The translations under genes were made by a program, and so were the position numbers. The notes beneath the pieces are model-generated. The model saw nothing but the letters and a program-made list of their open reading frames with translations. It had not been told where the DNA came from and did no database searches. A stretch of DNA of 64,000 nt from Streptomyces scabiei 87.22 (GTDB taxonomy: Bacteria; Actinomycetota; Actinomycetes; Streptomycetales; Streptomycetaceae): NCBI RefSeq assembly GCF_000091305.1, contig NC_013929.1:5766001-5830000 (forward strand), in the 5' to 3' direction. Below, one piece after another: positions 16,006 through 23,587 of this stretch (positions are counted from its first letter, which is position 1; the number at the start of each line of letters is the position of its first letter).

Positions 16006-16397
16006 TGCCCGGCACGCTTCTTCTGGACAGCGAGGGCTTGTCCAAGCTCTACCTCAAGGACCGGACGGTCATGGCTCTTGTCCAGGCGGCCCTGGAGGAA
16101 GGTGTCAGGGTCGCCACGACTGCCATGACAACGCTTGAGGCGGACTACGAACCCATCCATCCGGCCCGGATCCGCTGGGTCCTCTCGCGGATCGACGTCC
16201 ATGATGTCACCAAGGATGTCACCGACCGTGCTGCGGCACTGTTGCGCGAGCGCGGGCTCGGTGGGCACAAGTACGCCATCGATGCCGTCCTCTCCGCCGT
16301 CGCACGCTCCGTGCCGGGACCGGTCACCGTCCTCACCTCCGACCCCGAGGACATCGGTCTGCTCTGCGGGCAGGCCATCGAGATCGTCAAGGTCTGA
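16005..16397 (+). CDS. Toxin, VapC-like PIN-domain ribonuclease
   Basis: This 130-residue PIN-domain protein has the acidic metal-binding set D8 (LLLDSEGL), E45 (TTLEADYE), D93 (YAIDAVLSA) and D113 (LTSDPEDIGLL), all in the expected order and spacing. VapC enzymes cleave tRNA or rRNA and are neutralised by the co-expressed antitoxin. The gene is translationally coupled to the antitoxin (one-base overlap). Length is normal for the family. All catalytic residues are present, so it appears intact. Confidence 0.88.
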   Translation: MPGTLLLDSEGLSKLYLKDRTVMALVQAALEEGVRVATTAMTTLEADYEPIHPARIRWVLSRIDVHDVTKDVTDRAAALLRERGLGGHKYAIDAVLSAVARSVPGPVTVLTSDPEDIGLLCGQAIEIVKV

Positions 16398-16852
16398 CCT
16401 CGCGGTCTCGGCGCCGCCCGGCCCGCGCGGCAAAGGGCCTGCCTGGACCTGCCCGGCCGGGTGCGGCTCCGGCCATCGCGCCGGCCCCCCTACCGTGGCC
16501 GCATCAGTCGTGTGGGTATGCCGAACCGGGCGGCCACGGGACTCGCCGGAGTCGCCGGTGTCGCCCGCGTCCTCTGCGGCGGCACTCGGCCGCCGCCCGG
16601 CGGATCAACGCACGCCCGGACCCTACCGCCCGTCCGCTCCGCACGAACCCGTCCTGCCCGCGACCCAGACCGCCCCGCACCTGAACTCGGCTGCTGAGCA
16701 GGGGAGTTCAGGACAGAGGGGTTTCGGCCGTCCCGTTGGCGGGGCCGGTGAACCTGTCAGACAGCTTCGCTTTTCGTTCTTGAAATTTCGAACAACTGAC
16801 CCCGGAGTCACGTATGTAGGGGAGTCATGGCTTCGGCGGAAGGACACGCGAG
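16398..16852. other. Intergenic region, 455 bp, with possible orphan promoter
   Basis: TACCGT at 16491-16496 looks like a -10 box, but the position 7 bases on is ATC, not a start codon, so a leaderless gene may have been lost. A short open frame reading MPNRAATGLAGVAG from 16518 has weak support. At 16771-16800 there is an AT-rich island with an imperfect GTTC...GAAC palindrome (16776-16793), probably the promoter or operator of the LuxR-type gene. Confidence 0.4.
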
Positions 16853-17608
16853 GTGCGATCCCCCCGGCACGTCAGAACGTCCCAGCACGCAGGCACCCCC
16901 GTTTCGGCTGTTCCCGCACAACCCACCCGAGTCCCGGCACGCCCACCCCGCCCGGCGGCACCGTCGCCCCCCGGCCTGTCCGTCGCCCTGGCCTGTGCCC
17001 CGGGCCAGTGGCCGCACGAGGGCTGGCCGGCCCCCGACGACCGGTACGTGAGCAGCGCGCTGCTCGTCCCGCCCCCCTACCGCGAACTCCGCGGGACCGG
17101 GGCCGACGTCGTCGTGCTGCGCTGCGAGGACCCGGCGGAGTCCTTCGCGGTGCTGCTGAAGGCCATGGGGCCCATGAGCGCCCCGGTGATCGTCGTCAGC
17201 CCCCGCCGGGACGCCGAGACGGTCGTGGAGGTGTTCCGGGGCGGGGCCGGCTATCTGGTCGACGGCGACTACTGCACCTGCATGCTCTCCTCCGCGGTCG
17301 TGGCCGCCACCGTGGGCCACACGTACTTCTCGCCCGTCGCCTGCGCCGCCATCCGGGACGCGGCCCGGCACCTGCCCGGGCACGGGGAGGAGAGGGAGCG
17401 GCTGCGCTCCCTGCTCTCGCCCCGCGAGCGGCAGATCATGGAACTGCTCTCCACCGGCCTCGGCGCCCAGGAGATCGGCCTGCGTCTGTCGCTGAGCGAG
17501 AAGACCGTGCGCAACAACCTCAGCAACATCTACGCCAAGCTGGATGCCCGAGGGGGCACGGAGGCCGTGCTGAGATGGCTGGGAGCGGCACCGGGAGTTC
17601 GCGTATGA
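16853..17608 (+). CDS. LuxR-family transcriptional regulator (orphan response-regulator-like)
   Basis: This 251-residue protein has an atypical, receiver-like middle (DVVVLRCEDPAESFAVLLKA, VIVVSPRRDAETVVEVFRGG, GAGYLVDGDY) and a C-terminal LuxR helix-turn-helix (LSPRERQIMELLSTGLGAQE ... TVRNNLSNIYAKL, about 190-240). The receiver fold seems degenerate, without a clear phosphoacceptor Asp, so control is probably by ligand or protein rather than phosphorylation. The first 40 residues are Pro/Arg-rich and may not be translated. GTG at 16853 has GGAAGGA eight bases upstream. No kinase gene is adjacent; convergent with the secreted-protein pair. Confidence 0.78.
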   Translation: MRSPRHVRTSQHAGTPVSAVPAQPTRVPARPPRPAAPSPPGLSVALACAPGQWPHEGWPAPDDRYVSSALLVPPPYRELRGTGADVVVLRCEDPAESFAVLLKAMGPMSAPVIVVSPRRDAETVVEVFRGGAGYLVDGDYCTCMLSSAVVAATVGHTYFSPVACAAIRDAARHLPGHGEERERLRSLLSPRERQIMELLSTGLGAQEIGLRLSLSEKTVRNNLSNIYAKLDARGGTEAVLRWLGAAPGVRV

Positions 17609-17678
17609 GAACACTCGGCTGAGGGTCCTGGAGAAGACTTCGATACGTACGGACGCGTTTATCGGAGACCGCATAAAA

Positions 17679-17705
17679 AATCCCCCGCGCAGAGCACGGG
17701 GGATT
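17679..17705 (-). terminator. Rho-independent terminator after the secreted-protein gene
   Basis: Perfect 9-bp arms AATCCCCCG / CGGGGGATT with a 9-base loop are followed on the minus strand by TTTTTT. This is the clearest intrinsic terminator in the window, 20 bases past the stop at 17725. Confidence 0.88.
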
Positions 17706-17724
17706 ACTCGGGTTTCTCCGGACG

Positions 17725-18516
17725 CTATTGAATGGTCACTTCGGAGAGCGGGATCTCGATGTCGGTCACGTTCTCGCCGCCCTGCTCGAATCCGGGTTCG
17801 GCGCGCACACTTCCCTCGCTGTTGATGATCCCATTGGCCTGAGGCGTACCGCACTGCACATTGCGCAGCCAGAGGCGGCCGTCCGGAGTTCCGCTGGCCA
17901 GCAGCTGCGGATAGAAGACGTGCACGCTCGTCGCCCCCTCACTGGGCGAGAAGAACACCGTCTGGCCGTCCTGGGCCTCCTTGTAGGTGGCCTTGAGGAA
18001 GCCGCTCACGTCGGTGCGCTTGTGGGACCACATGAAGAAGGCGATGTGGTCGGCCTTCACCGTGTCGGAACGGGAGAACGAGAACGACGACGTGGTGTCG
18101 TCGCGCTTGATGTTGAACTCCTGGGTGGCGAACTTGACGCCGATCTCGAAGACGGAACTGGCCAGCTTCGTGCTGCCGTCCGTGTTGAAGCCGTCCTCCA
18201 GCTGGATGACGCGGGTCACGGACGCCGTGCCGCTGAAGGTCTTCGTCGCCGCGGTGGTGACCCCGCAGTTGTCGGTCACCGAGGTGACCCGCTCGTTGGG
18301 GCCGAGGCTGTCGCGCTTGGCCTGGACGTCGACGAACTCGCAGTTCGCCAGCTTGTCCGAGTCCGTACGGCAGTCCGCGGCCACCTCGTTCGGGGTGGCG
18401 GCCCCCGCGCTGTACATCAGCGTGCCGGCCAGTCCGAGGGCGGCGACCGGCGCCAGCATGAGGGTGATGCGCTTCTTCTTGCTGCGGTGGTTGCCGCTGC
18501 GCCCGGTGCGTGTCAT
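17725..18516 (-). CDS. Secreted protein of unknown function, paralogue A of a pair
   Basis: This 263-residue protein has a Sec signal (basic SKKKR, then LMLAPVAALGLAGTLMYSAG, cleavage near A-A-T). The mature part is rich in beta strands with alternating Ser/Thr (TTSSFSFSRSDTV) and has Cys residues in CRTDSDKLANCEFVD and DNCG. The core C-E-F-V ... G-P-N-E-R-V-T ... N-C ... F-S is shared with the product of 18696-19436, so the two are paralogues. I do not recognise the family; amphipathic strands are reminiscent of aerolysin/MTX-type pore formers, but this is speculation. ATG at 18516 follows AGGAG. A terminator follows the stop. Confidence 0.8.
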   Translation of the reverse strand: MTRTGRSGNHRSKKKRITLMLAPVAALGLAGTLMYSAGAATPNEVAADCRTDSDKLANCEFVDVQAKRDSLGPNERVTSVTDNCGVTTAATKTFSGTASVTRVIQLEDGFNTDGSTKLASSVFEIGVKFATQEFNIKRDDTTSSFSFSRSDTVKADHIAFFMWSHKRTDVSGFLKATYKEAQDGQTVFFSPSEGATSVHVFYPQLLASGTPDGRLWLRNVQCGTPQANGIINSEGSVRAEPGFEQGGENVTDIEIPLSEVTIQ

Positions 18517-18695
18517 GTGGGTCTCCTGCGAGGGTGAAGGGGGGATGAGTGCTGGTGGGGGCCCTGGAGGGCTGCCCCGAGAAGAGGTGTCCCGGGAGGG
18601 GAGGGGTGCCCCGGGAGGGGTGGGGAGGGTGCGGCGCGGGGAGCGGCCTGCGGGAGGAGGCGGGTCGATCAGGGTGCGTCGGGGGCCGGCCCCGG

Positions 18696-19436
18696 TCAGC
18701 AGTCCTCCAGGACGACCTTGCTGGTGCCGTCCGCGAGTCCGGGCGTGCCCGCGGCGCTCTCCAGGATGACCGGACCCTCGACGACCTCCGGCGCGACGAA
18801 GTTCTGCTCGGGGCTGGGGTTCACGGCGAAGCTGCCGGGATCGGCGTCCAGGTGCACGCGCCACTCGCCGGTCATGCGCTGCATCTTCGGCGTGAACGTC
18901 ACGTGCATCACCTTGCCGACGGGGACCTCCCGCTGTTCCGACTCGCTGGCGGTCGCCGTCTTGACCGTCATGTCCAGCGTGCCCTTGTGCTTCACCCAGC
19001 CGCCGCTCAGCGCGCCGAAGAGGCCGCCGAGGGCGCCCTGCTGGGTCGCGGTGTACTTGCCCTCGCCCTGACCCACCGCCTTCGAGAACGTGGTGGTCAC
19101 CTTCGACGGTTCGGTGGCGTTCGGCTCGCAGTTCGGGAAGTCGACGGTGACCTTCTCCGTGGGACCGTCGAAGGTCTCGAAGTTCGTCTCGACGAAATCA
19201 CAGGTGTCGGATTCGAAGCCGTCCCCGAGGCCGCCCCCGAAATCACGTGTCTCCTGCTGCTTTCCGTTGAGCTTGGCGGTCCTCTCGCACATTCGCATGA
19301 TCTGGTCCGGCGTCTTCTCCTCGGCCGCGCTGGCCGACGGCAGCAGAACGGCCGCGACAGCTGTACCGGTCACAAGTGAGGCACCGATCGCCAGGTACCG
19401 GACCTTCTTGTTCTTGAAGCGCCTCTTGGCTGCCAT
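18696..19436 (-). CDS. Secreted protein of unknown function, paralogue B of a pair
   Basis: This 246-residue protein has a Sec signal (KRRFKNKK, then VRYLAIGASLVTGTAVAAVL, cleavage near SASA-AEE). The mature part has C-D-F-V ... G-P-T-E-K-V-T ... N-C ... T-F-S in the same order as paralogue A, a glycine-rich centre (GALGGLFGALSGGW) and ends VVLEDC with a terminal Cys. The glycine-rich hydrophobic segment between Ser/Thr-rich strands could be a membrane-inserting hairpin. ATG at 19436 follows AAGGAG. It precedes paralogue A by 179 bases on the same strand and is divergent from the SDR gene. Function unknown. Confidence 0.8.
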   Translation of the reverse strand: MAAKRRFKNKKVRYLAIGASLVTGTAVAAVLLPSASAAEEKTPDQIMRMCERTAKLNGKQQETRDFGGGLGDGFESDTCDFVETNFETFDGPTEKVTVDFPNCEPNATEPSKVTTTFSKAVGQGEGKYTATQQGALGGLFGALSGGWVKHKGTLDMTVKTATASESEQREVPVGKVMHVTFTPKMQRMTGEWRVHLDADPGSFAVNPSPEQNFVAPEVVEGPVILESAAGTPGLADGTSKVVLEDC

Positions 19437-19568
19437 GGCTGTCTCTCCTTGAGGGTTGCTTTACCTTCCGATGGAGGATTATTGGGGCCGTATACAGACA
19501 GGGGACAGAGTCAAATGTCCCTACTCCCGGGTCACTTCGCATCGCAAACGCAAGCGCCGTGCACGTAT

Positions 19569-19598
19569 CTGACGCTACGTCAGCTCACGCGATACCCT
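19569..19598 (+). promoter_or_regulatory. Operator copy 4 within the SDR promoter
   Basis: CTGACGCTACGTCAG (19569-19583) is the palindrome; its CTGACG half sits 18 bases before TACCCT (19593-19598), the same -10 hexamer as in the thiolase promoter. The SDR start at 19632 follows a normal ribosome site. Confidence 0.7.
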
Positions 19599-19631
19599 GA
19601 CCTCGGCCAACGCACCGCGAAGGGAGTCCAC

Positions 19632-20387
19632 ATGGGCAAGCTCGACGGACGTGTCGTCCTCGTCACAGGCGCCGCACGCGGCCAGGGCGAGCAGGAGGCC
19701 CGGCTGTTCCGGGCCGAGGGGGCCGAGGTGGTCGTCGCCGACGTCCTCGACGACCGGGGGGAGGCCCTCGCCAAGGAGATCGGCGCGCTCTACGCCCACC
19801 TCGACGTCGGCCGCGAGGACGACTGGGCGGCGGCCGTGGCCGCCACCAAGAGTGCCTACGGCCGTGTCGACGGCCTCGTCAACAACGCCGGCGTCCTGCG
19901 CTTCAACTCCCTCGTCGACACCCCGCTCGACGAGTTCATGCAGGTCGTACGGGTCAACCAGGTCGGTGTCTTCCTCGGTATCAAGACCCTGGCCCCCGAG
20001 ATCGAGGCGGCCGGCGGCGGCACGATCGTCAACACCGCCTCGTACACGGGGCTGACAGGGATGGCGTACGTCGGCGCGTACGCCGCGACCAAGCACGCGA
20101 TCGTCGGTCTCACGCGGGTCGCCGCGCTGGAGCTGGCCCGCAAGGGCATCCGGGTCAACGCGGTCTGCCCCGGGTCCGTCGACACCCCGATGACCGACCC
20201 GGGCGACGAGGCGTCCGCCGAGACGGTCGCCAGGCTCTACCGCAAGCGCGTCCCGCTCGGCCGGATCGGCCGCCCCGACGAGGTGGCCCGCCTGGCGCTG
20301 TTCCTCTCCTGCGAGGACTCGTCCTACATCACCGGGCAGCCGTTCGTGATCGACGGCGGCTGGCTGGCCGGGGTCAGCCTGGTCTGA
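19632..20387 (+). CDS. Short-chain dehydrogenase/reductase, glucose 1-dehydrogenase-like
   Basis: This 251-residue classical SDR has the nucleotide-binding motif VTGAARGQG (11-19), a downstream acidic VVVADVLDD that favours NAD, the NNAG motif, the catalytic Ser region NTASYTG, Y150 and K154 (YAATKHA) and the C-terminal P-G-x-V/ITGQPFVIDGGW segment. All catalytic residues are present. It would interconvert an alcohol and a ketone. ATG at 19632 follows AAGGGAG. It is monocistronic behind operator copy 4 and is followed by two more operators serving the next operon. Confidence 0.92.
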   Translation: MGKLDGRVVLVTGAARGQGEQEARLFRAEGAEVVVADVLDDRGEALAKEIGALYAHLDVGREDDWAAAVAATKSAYGRVDGLVNNAGVLRFNSLVDTPLDEFMQVVRVNQVGVFLGIKTLAPEIEAAGGGTIVNTASYTGLTGMAYVGAYAATKHAIVGLTRVAALELARKGIRVNAVCPGSVDTPMTDPGDEASAETVARLYRKRVPLGRIGRPDEVARLALFLSCEDSSYITGQPFVIDGGWLAGVSLV

Positions 20388-20408
20388 CGGCGGGCTCCAG
20401 AGGCGTAT

Positions 20409-20423
20409 CTGACGGCACGTCAG
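20409..20423. promoter_or_regulatory. Palindromic operator CTGAC-N5-GTCAG, copy 5
   Basis: CTGACGGCACGTCAG lies between the SDR stop and the LLM gene, 62 bp from copy 6 centre to centre. TTGACG at 20427-20432 just downstream is a candidate -35 box with AACAGT (20450-20455) as a weak -10. Confidence 0.72.
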
Positions 20424-20470
20424 CTATTGACGCTCCACGGGGCCGGTGGAACAGTCGGCCGTGACGAGAT

Positions 20471-20485
20471 CTGACGTTCAGTCAG
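20471..20485. promoter_or_regulatory. Palindromic operator CTGAC-N5-GTCAG, copy 6
   Basis: CTGACGTTCAGTCAG lies 38 bases before the LLM start codon, downstream of the probable transcription start, where a bound repressor would act as a roadblock. Confidence 0.72.
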
Positions 20486-20523
20486 ATAAGGCCGCCGGGT
20501 ATCGCTGAGGACGGTGAACCTCC

Positions 20524-21651
20524 TTGGAATTCGGGCTCTTTGTACAGGGATACGTGGGCAAGCGGGCCGAGACGGACCCCCTCGCCGAGCACAAGGCGCT
20601 GATGGAGGAGACCGAGTACGTCATCCAGGCGGACAGGTCGGGCTTCAAGTACGCGTGGGCGTCCGAGCACCACTTCCTGGAGGAGTACTCGCATCTCTCC
20701 GCCAACGACGTCTTTCTCGGCTACCTGGCCCACGCGACCGACCGCATCCACCTCGGCTCCGGCATCTTCAACCCGCTCGCCCAGGTCAACCACCCCGTGA
20801 AGGTGGCCGAGAAGGTCACCATGCTCGACCACCTCACCGAGGGCCGCTTCGAGTTCGGCAGCGGACGCGGGGCCGGCTCGCACGAGATCCTCGGGTTCAT
20901 CCCCGGGGTGACCGACATGAACTACACCAAGGAGATCTGGGAAGAGACCATCGCCGAGTTCCCCAAGATGTGGCTCCAGGACGAGTACGTCGGCTTCCAG
21001 GGCAAGCACTGGTCGCTGCCGCCGCGCAAGATCCTGCCCAAGCCGTACGGGAAGTCGCACCCCGCGATGTGGTACGCCGCCGGGTCGCCGCCCTCGTACT
21101 CCATGGCCGCGCGCAAGGGGCTCGGCGTGCTCGGCTTCAGCGTGCAGAAGGTCTCCGACATGGAGTGGGTGCTGGAGAAGTACAAGAGCGCGATCGTCGA
21201 CGCCGAGCCCATCGGTGACTTCGTCAACGACAACGTCATGGTGACGACGACCGCGATCTGCGCACCCACCCACGACGAGGCGGTACGGATCGCCGTGAAC
21301 GGCGGGCTGCACTATCTGCCCTCGCTCGTCTTCCGGTACCACGACACCTTCCCCCGGCCCGACGGCTTCCCCGTGTGGCCGGAGACGCTCCCCGAGTACA
21401 ACGAGGAGTTCATCGAACTCCTCATCGCGGAAGAGCTGTTGATCTGCGGCGACCCCGACGAGGTGTTCCGGCAGTGCAAGCGGTGGGAGCAGGCCGGGGC
21501 CGACCAGCTGAGCTTCGGACTGCCGGTGGGGGTGCCCAAGGAGGCGACGCTGCAGACGATCCGGCTGGTCGGGGAGCACGTGATCCCGAAGATCGACACG
21601 GATCCGGTGCACCGCACCTCGCGGTTCCGCTCCGCGGCGAGCGCCGGCTGA
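20524..21651 (+). CDS. LLM-class flavin-dependent oxidoreductase
   Basis: This 375-residue luciferase-like monooxygenase has FKYAWASEHHFLEEYSHLS near residue 40 (the E-H-H-F motif of flavin-type LLM enzymes), HPVKVAEKVTMLDHLTEGR and EFGSGRGAGSHE. The EHHF motif and length fit FMN-dependent alkanal or Baeyer-Villiger-type monooxygenases rather than F420 reductases. The start is TTG at 20524: an in-frame stop at 20515-20517 excludes anything upstream and the next Met is far inside. Its only ribosome site is a distant GAGGA (13 bases), so translation may be weak. It heads an operon with the D-aminoacylase-type hydrolase and aldehyde dehydrogenase. Confidence 0.88.
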   Translation: MEFGLFVQGYVGKRAETDPLAEHKALMEETEYVIQADRSGFKYAWASEHHFLEEYSHLSANDVFLGYLAHATDRIHLGSGIFNPLAQVNHPVKVAEKVTMLDHLTEGRFEFGSGRGAGSHEILGFIPGVTDMNYTKEIWEETIAEFPKMWLQDEYVGFQGKHWSLPPRKILPKPYGKSHPAMWYAAGSPPSYSMAARKGLGVLGFSVQKVSDMEWVLEKYKSAIVDAEPIGDFVNDNVMVTTTAICAPTHDEAVRIAVNGGLHYLPSLVFRYHDTFPRPDGFPVWPETLPEYNEEFIELLIAEELLICGDPDEVFRQCKRWEQAGADQLSFGLPVGVPKEATLQTIRLVGEHVIPKIDTDPVHRTSRFRSAASAG

Positions 21652-21773
21652 GGGGCGCCCGGCGCCGGCGGGCCGCGGTGCGCCCTCGGCGGCAGGCCGA
21701 GGTCTTGCGTCGGCGGTCGGCCCGTCGGCGGTCGGCCGTTCGTCCGTCGGCTGCGGGCCCGTCGTGGTGGCCC

Positions 21774-21802
21774 GCGCAGTTCCCCGCGCCTCTTCGGGGC
21801 GC
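21774..21802 (+). repeat. Dispersed Streptomyces intergenic repeat (GCGCAGTTCCCCG type)
   Basis: GCGCAGTTCCCCGCGCC followed by a GGGGCGCGG partner arm forms a hairpin. The same core recurs at 34787 and, inverted, at 35017. I know this sequence as a frequent intergenic element in Streptomyces genomes. Confidence 0.7.
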
Positions 21803-21856
21803 GGCAGCACAGCCTTCGTTTCCCGTGCTTGTCGCCTGTGTGGAAGGGGCGTAGCC

Positions 21857-23587
21857 GTGCTCGACCATGTGATCAGAGGCGCGACCGTCGTGGACGGAAC
21901 GGGCGCCCCCGCGTACACCGCCGACGTCGGGATGCGCGACGGCCGTATCGCCGTCATCGGGGAGGTGACGGAGGAGTCCCGTACCTCGGAGGACGCGCGC
22001 GGGCTCGTCCTCGCCCCCGGCTTCGTCGACCCCCACACCCACTACGACGCCCAGCTGTTCTGGGACCCGTACGCGACGCCGTCCCTCAACCACGGGGTGA
22101 CGACCGTCGCGGGCGGCAACTGCGGGTTCACGCTGGCGCCCCTGAACCCCGCCCGCCCCGAGGACGCGGACTACACGCGGCGGATGATGTCCAAGGTCGA
22201 GGGGATGTCCCTGGTCGCGCTGGAGGAAGGCGCGCCCTGGAACTGGAACGGCTTCGGGGAGTACCTGGACGCCCTAGAAGGGCGGATCGCCGTCAACGCG
22301 GGCTTCATGGTCGGGCACTGCGCGCTGCGGCGCTACGTGATGGGGCCGGACGCCGTCGGCGGACAGCCGACCGACGGGCAACTGGACGCGATGCTCCGGC
22401 TGTTCCACGAGGCGATGGACGCCGGGGCGTGGGGGCTGTCGACCACGCAGTCCTCGACGCACAGCGACGGCGACGGCCGGCCGGTCGCCTCGCGGCACGC
22501 GAAGCCCGCCGAACTGATCGCCCTGTCGAGGGCCGTGGGCGAGCACGAGGGCACCCAGATCGAGGCGATCGTGGCGGGCTGCCTGGACCAGTTCAGCGAC
22601 GACGAGATCGATCTCTTCGTGGAGATGAGCGCGGTGGCCGGGCGGCCCCTCAACTGGAACGTCCTCACCATCGACGCCGCCATCCCCGAACGCGTGCCGC
22701 GCCAGCTGGAGGCCAGCGAACGGGCGCGCAAGGCCGGCGGCCGGGTGGTGGCCCTGACGATGCCCATCCTCACCCCGATGAACATGTCCCTGGGCACGTT
22801 CTGCGCGCTCAACCTGATCCCCGGCTGGGGCCCGGTCCTGAGCCTCCCGGTGCCCGAGCGGATCGCGCGCCTGCGCGACCCCGAGGTCCGGGCGGAGATG
22901 CTGCGGCGCGCGGACTCCAAGGAGGCCGGCGTCTTCCGCCGGCTCGCCCACTTCGCGCGGTACGTCATCGGCGACACCTACAGCGAGGCGAACGAGGGCC
23001 TGACCGGCCGCGTCGTCAAGGACATCGCGGCGGAGCGGGGCCAGGAACCGTTCGAGTGCCTGGTGGAGATCTGCGCCGCCGACGACCTCCGTACGGTCCT
23101 GTGGCCCATGCCCACCGACAACGACCCCGGCTCCTGGGCCCTGCGCGCCGAGACCTGGCGGCACGAGGACGTGCTGCTCGGCGGCTCGGACGCGGGCGCC
23201 CACCTGGACCGGATGTGCGGCGCCCCGTACACCACCCGGTTCATCGGGGACTGTCTGCGCGGCCGGAGACTGGTCGGCCTGGAACAGGCGGTCAAGATGC
23301 TCACCGACGACCCGGCGCGCCTCTTCGGGCTGCGTGAACGGGGGCAGGTGCGGGAGGGCTGGCATGCGGACCTCGTCCTGTTCGACCCGGAGCGCGTCGA
23401 CGCCGGCAAGGCCACCCTGGTGCACGACCTGCCGGGCGACAGCCCCCGCCTCGACTCCCGGGCGATCGGCGTACGGGCGGTCTGGGTCAACGGCGTCGAG
23501 GCGATCCGCGACGACGTGGTGACCGGGGCCGTGCCGGGCAAGGTGCTGCGGAGCGGCCGGGACACCCGGACGGTGAGTACGAAGTGA
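21857..23587 (+). CDS. N-acyl-D-amino-acid deacylase family amidohydrolase
   Basis: This 576-residue metal-dependent hydrolase has an N-terminal small beta domain (IRGATVVDGTGAPAY), the metal motif FVDPHTHYDAQ (H60, H62), GGNCGFT with a Cys usual for D-aminoacylases, GHCALRR, and GGSDAGAHLD near 445 as the C-terminal Asp motif. The family includes D-aminoacylases but also many uncharacterised members in catabolic clusters, where opening of a lactam or similar ring is more plausible than D-amino acid release. GTG at 21857 follows GGAAGGGG. It ends overlapping the aldehyde dehydrogenase by 4 bases and follows the LLM gene by 205 bases. Confidence 0.85.
   Translation: MLDHVIRGATVVDGTGAPAYTADVGMRDGRIAVIGEVTEESRTSEDARGLVLAPGFVDPHTHYDAQLFWDPYATPSLNHGVTTVAGGNCGFTLAPLNPARPEDADYTRRMMSKVEGMSLVALEEGAPWNWNGFGEYLDALEGRIAVNAGFMVGHCALRRYVMGPDAVGGQPTDGQLDAMLRLFHEAMDAGAWGLSTTQSSTHSDGDGRPVASRHAKPAELIALSRAVGEHEGTQIEAIVAGCLDQFSDDEIDLFVEMSAVAGRPLNWNVLTIDAAIPERVPRQLEASERARKAGGRVVALTMPILTPMNMSLGTFCALNLIPGWGPVLSLPVPERIARLRDPEVRAEMLRRADSKEAGVFRRLAHFARYVIGDTYSEANEGLTGRVVKDIAAERGQEPFECLVEICAADDLRTVLWPMPTDNDPGSWALRAETWRHEDVLLGGSDAGAHLDRMCGAPYTTRFIGDCLRGRRLVGLEQAVKMLTDDPARLFGLRERGQVREGWHADLVLFDPERVDAGKATLVHDLPGDSPRLDSRAIGVRAVWVNGVEAIRDDVVTGAVPGKVLRSGRDTRTVSTK

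Noticed and set aside
16461..16697. Small frame (MPNRAATG...) in the gap after the VapC-like gene
   Set aside because: No ribosome site, no family, and third-position bias is weak; noted only as a possible relic.
16796..16810. CTGAC-N6-GTCA upstream of the LuxR-type gene considered as an eighth operator
   Set aside because: Spacing is 6 instead of 5 and the outer base pair is lost; all true copies keep 5.
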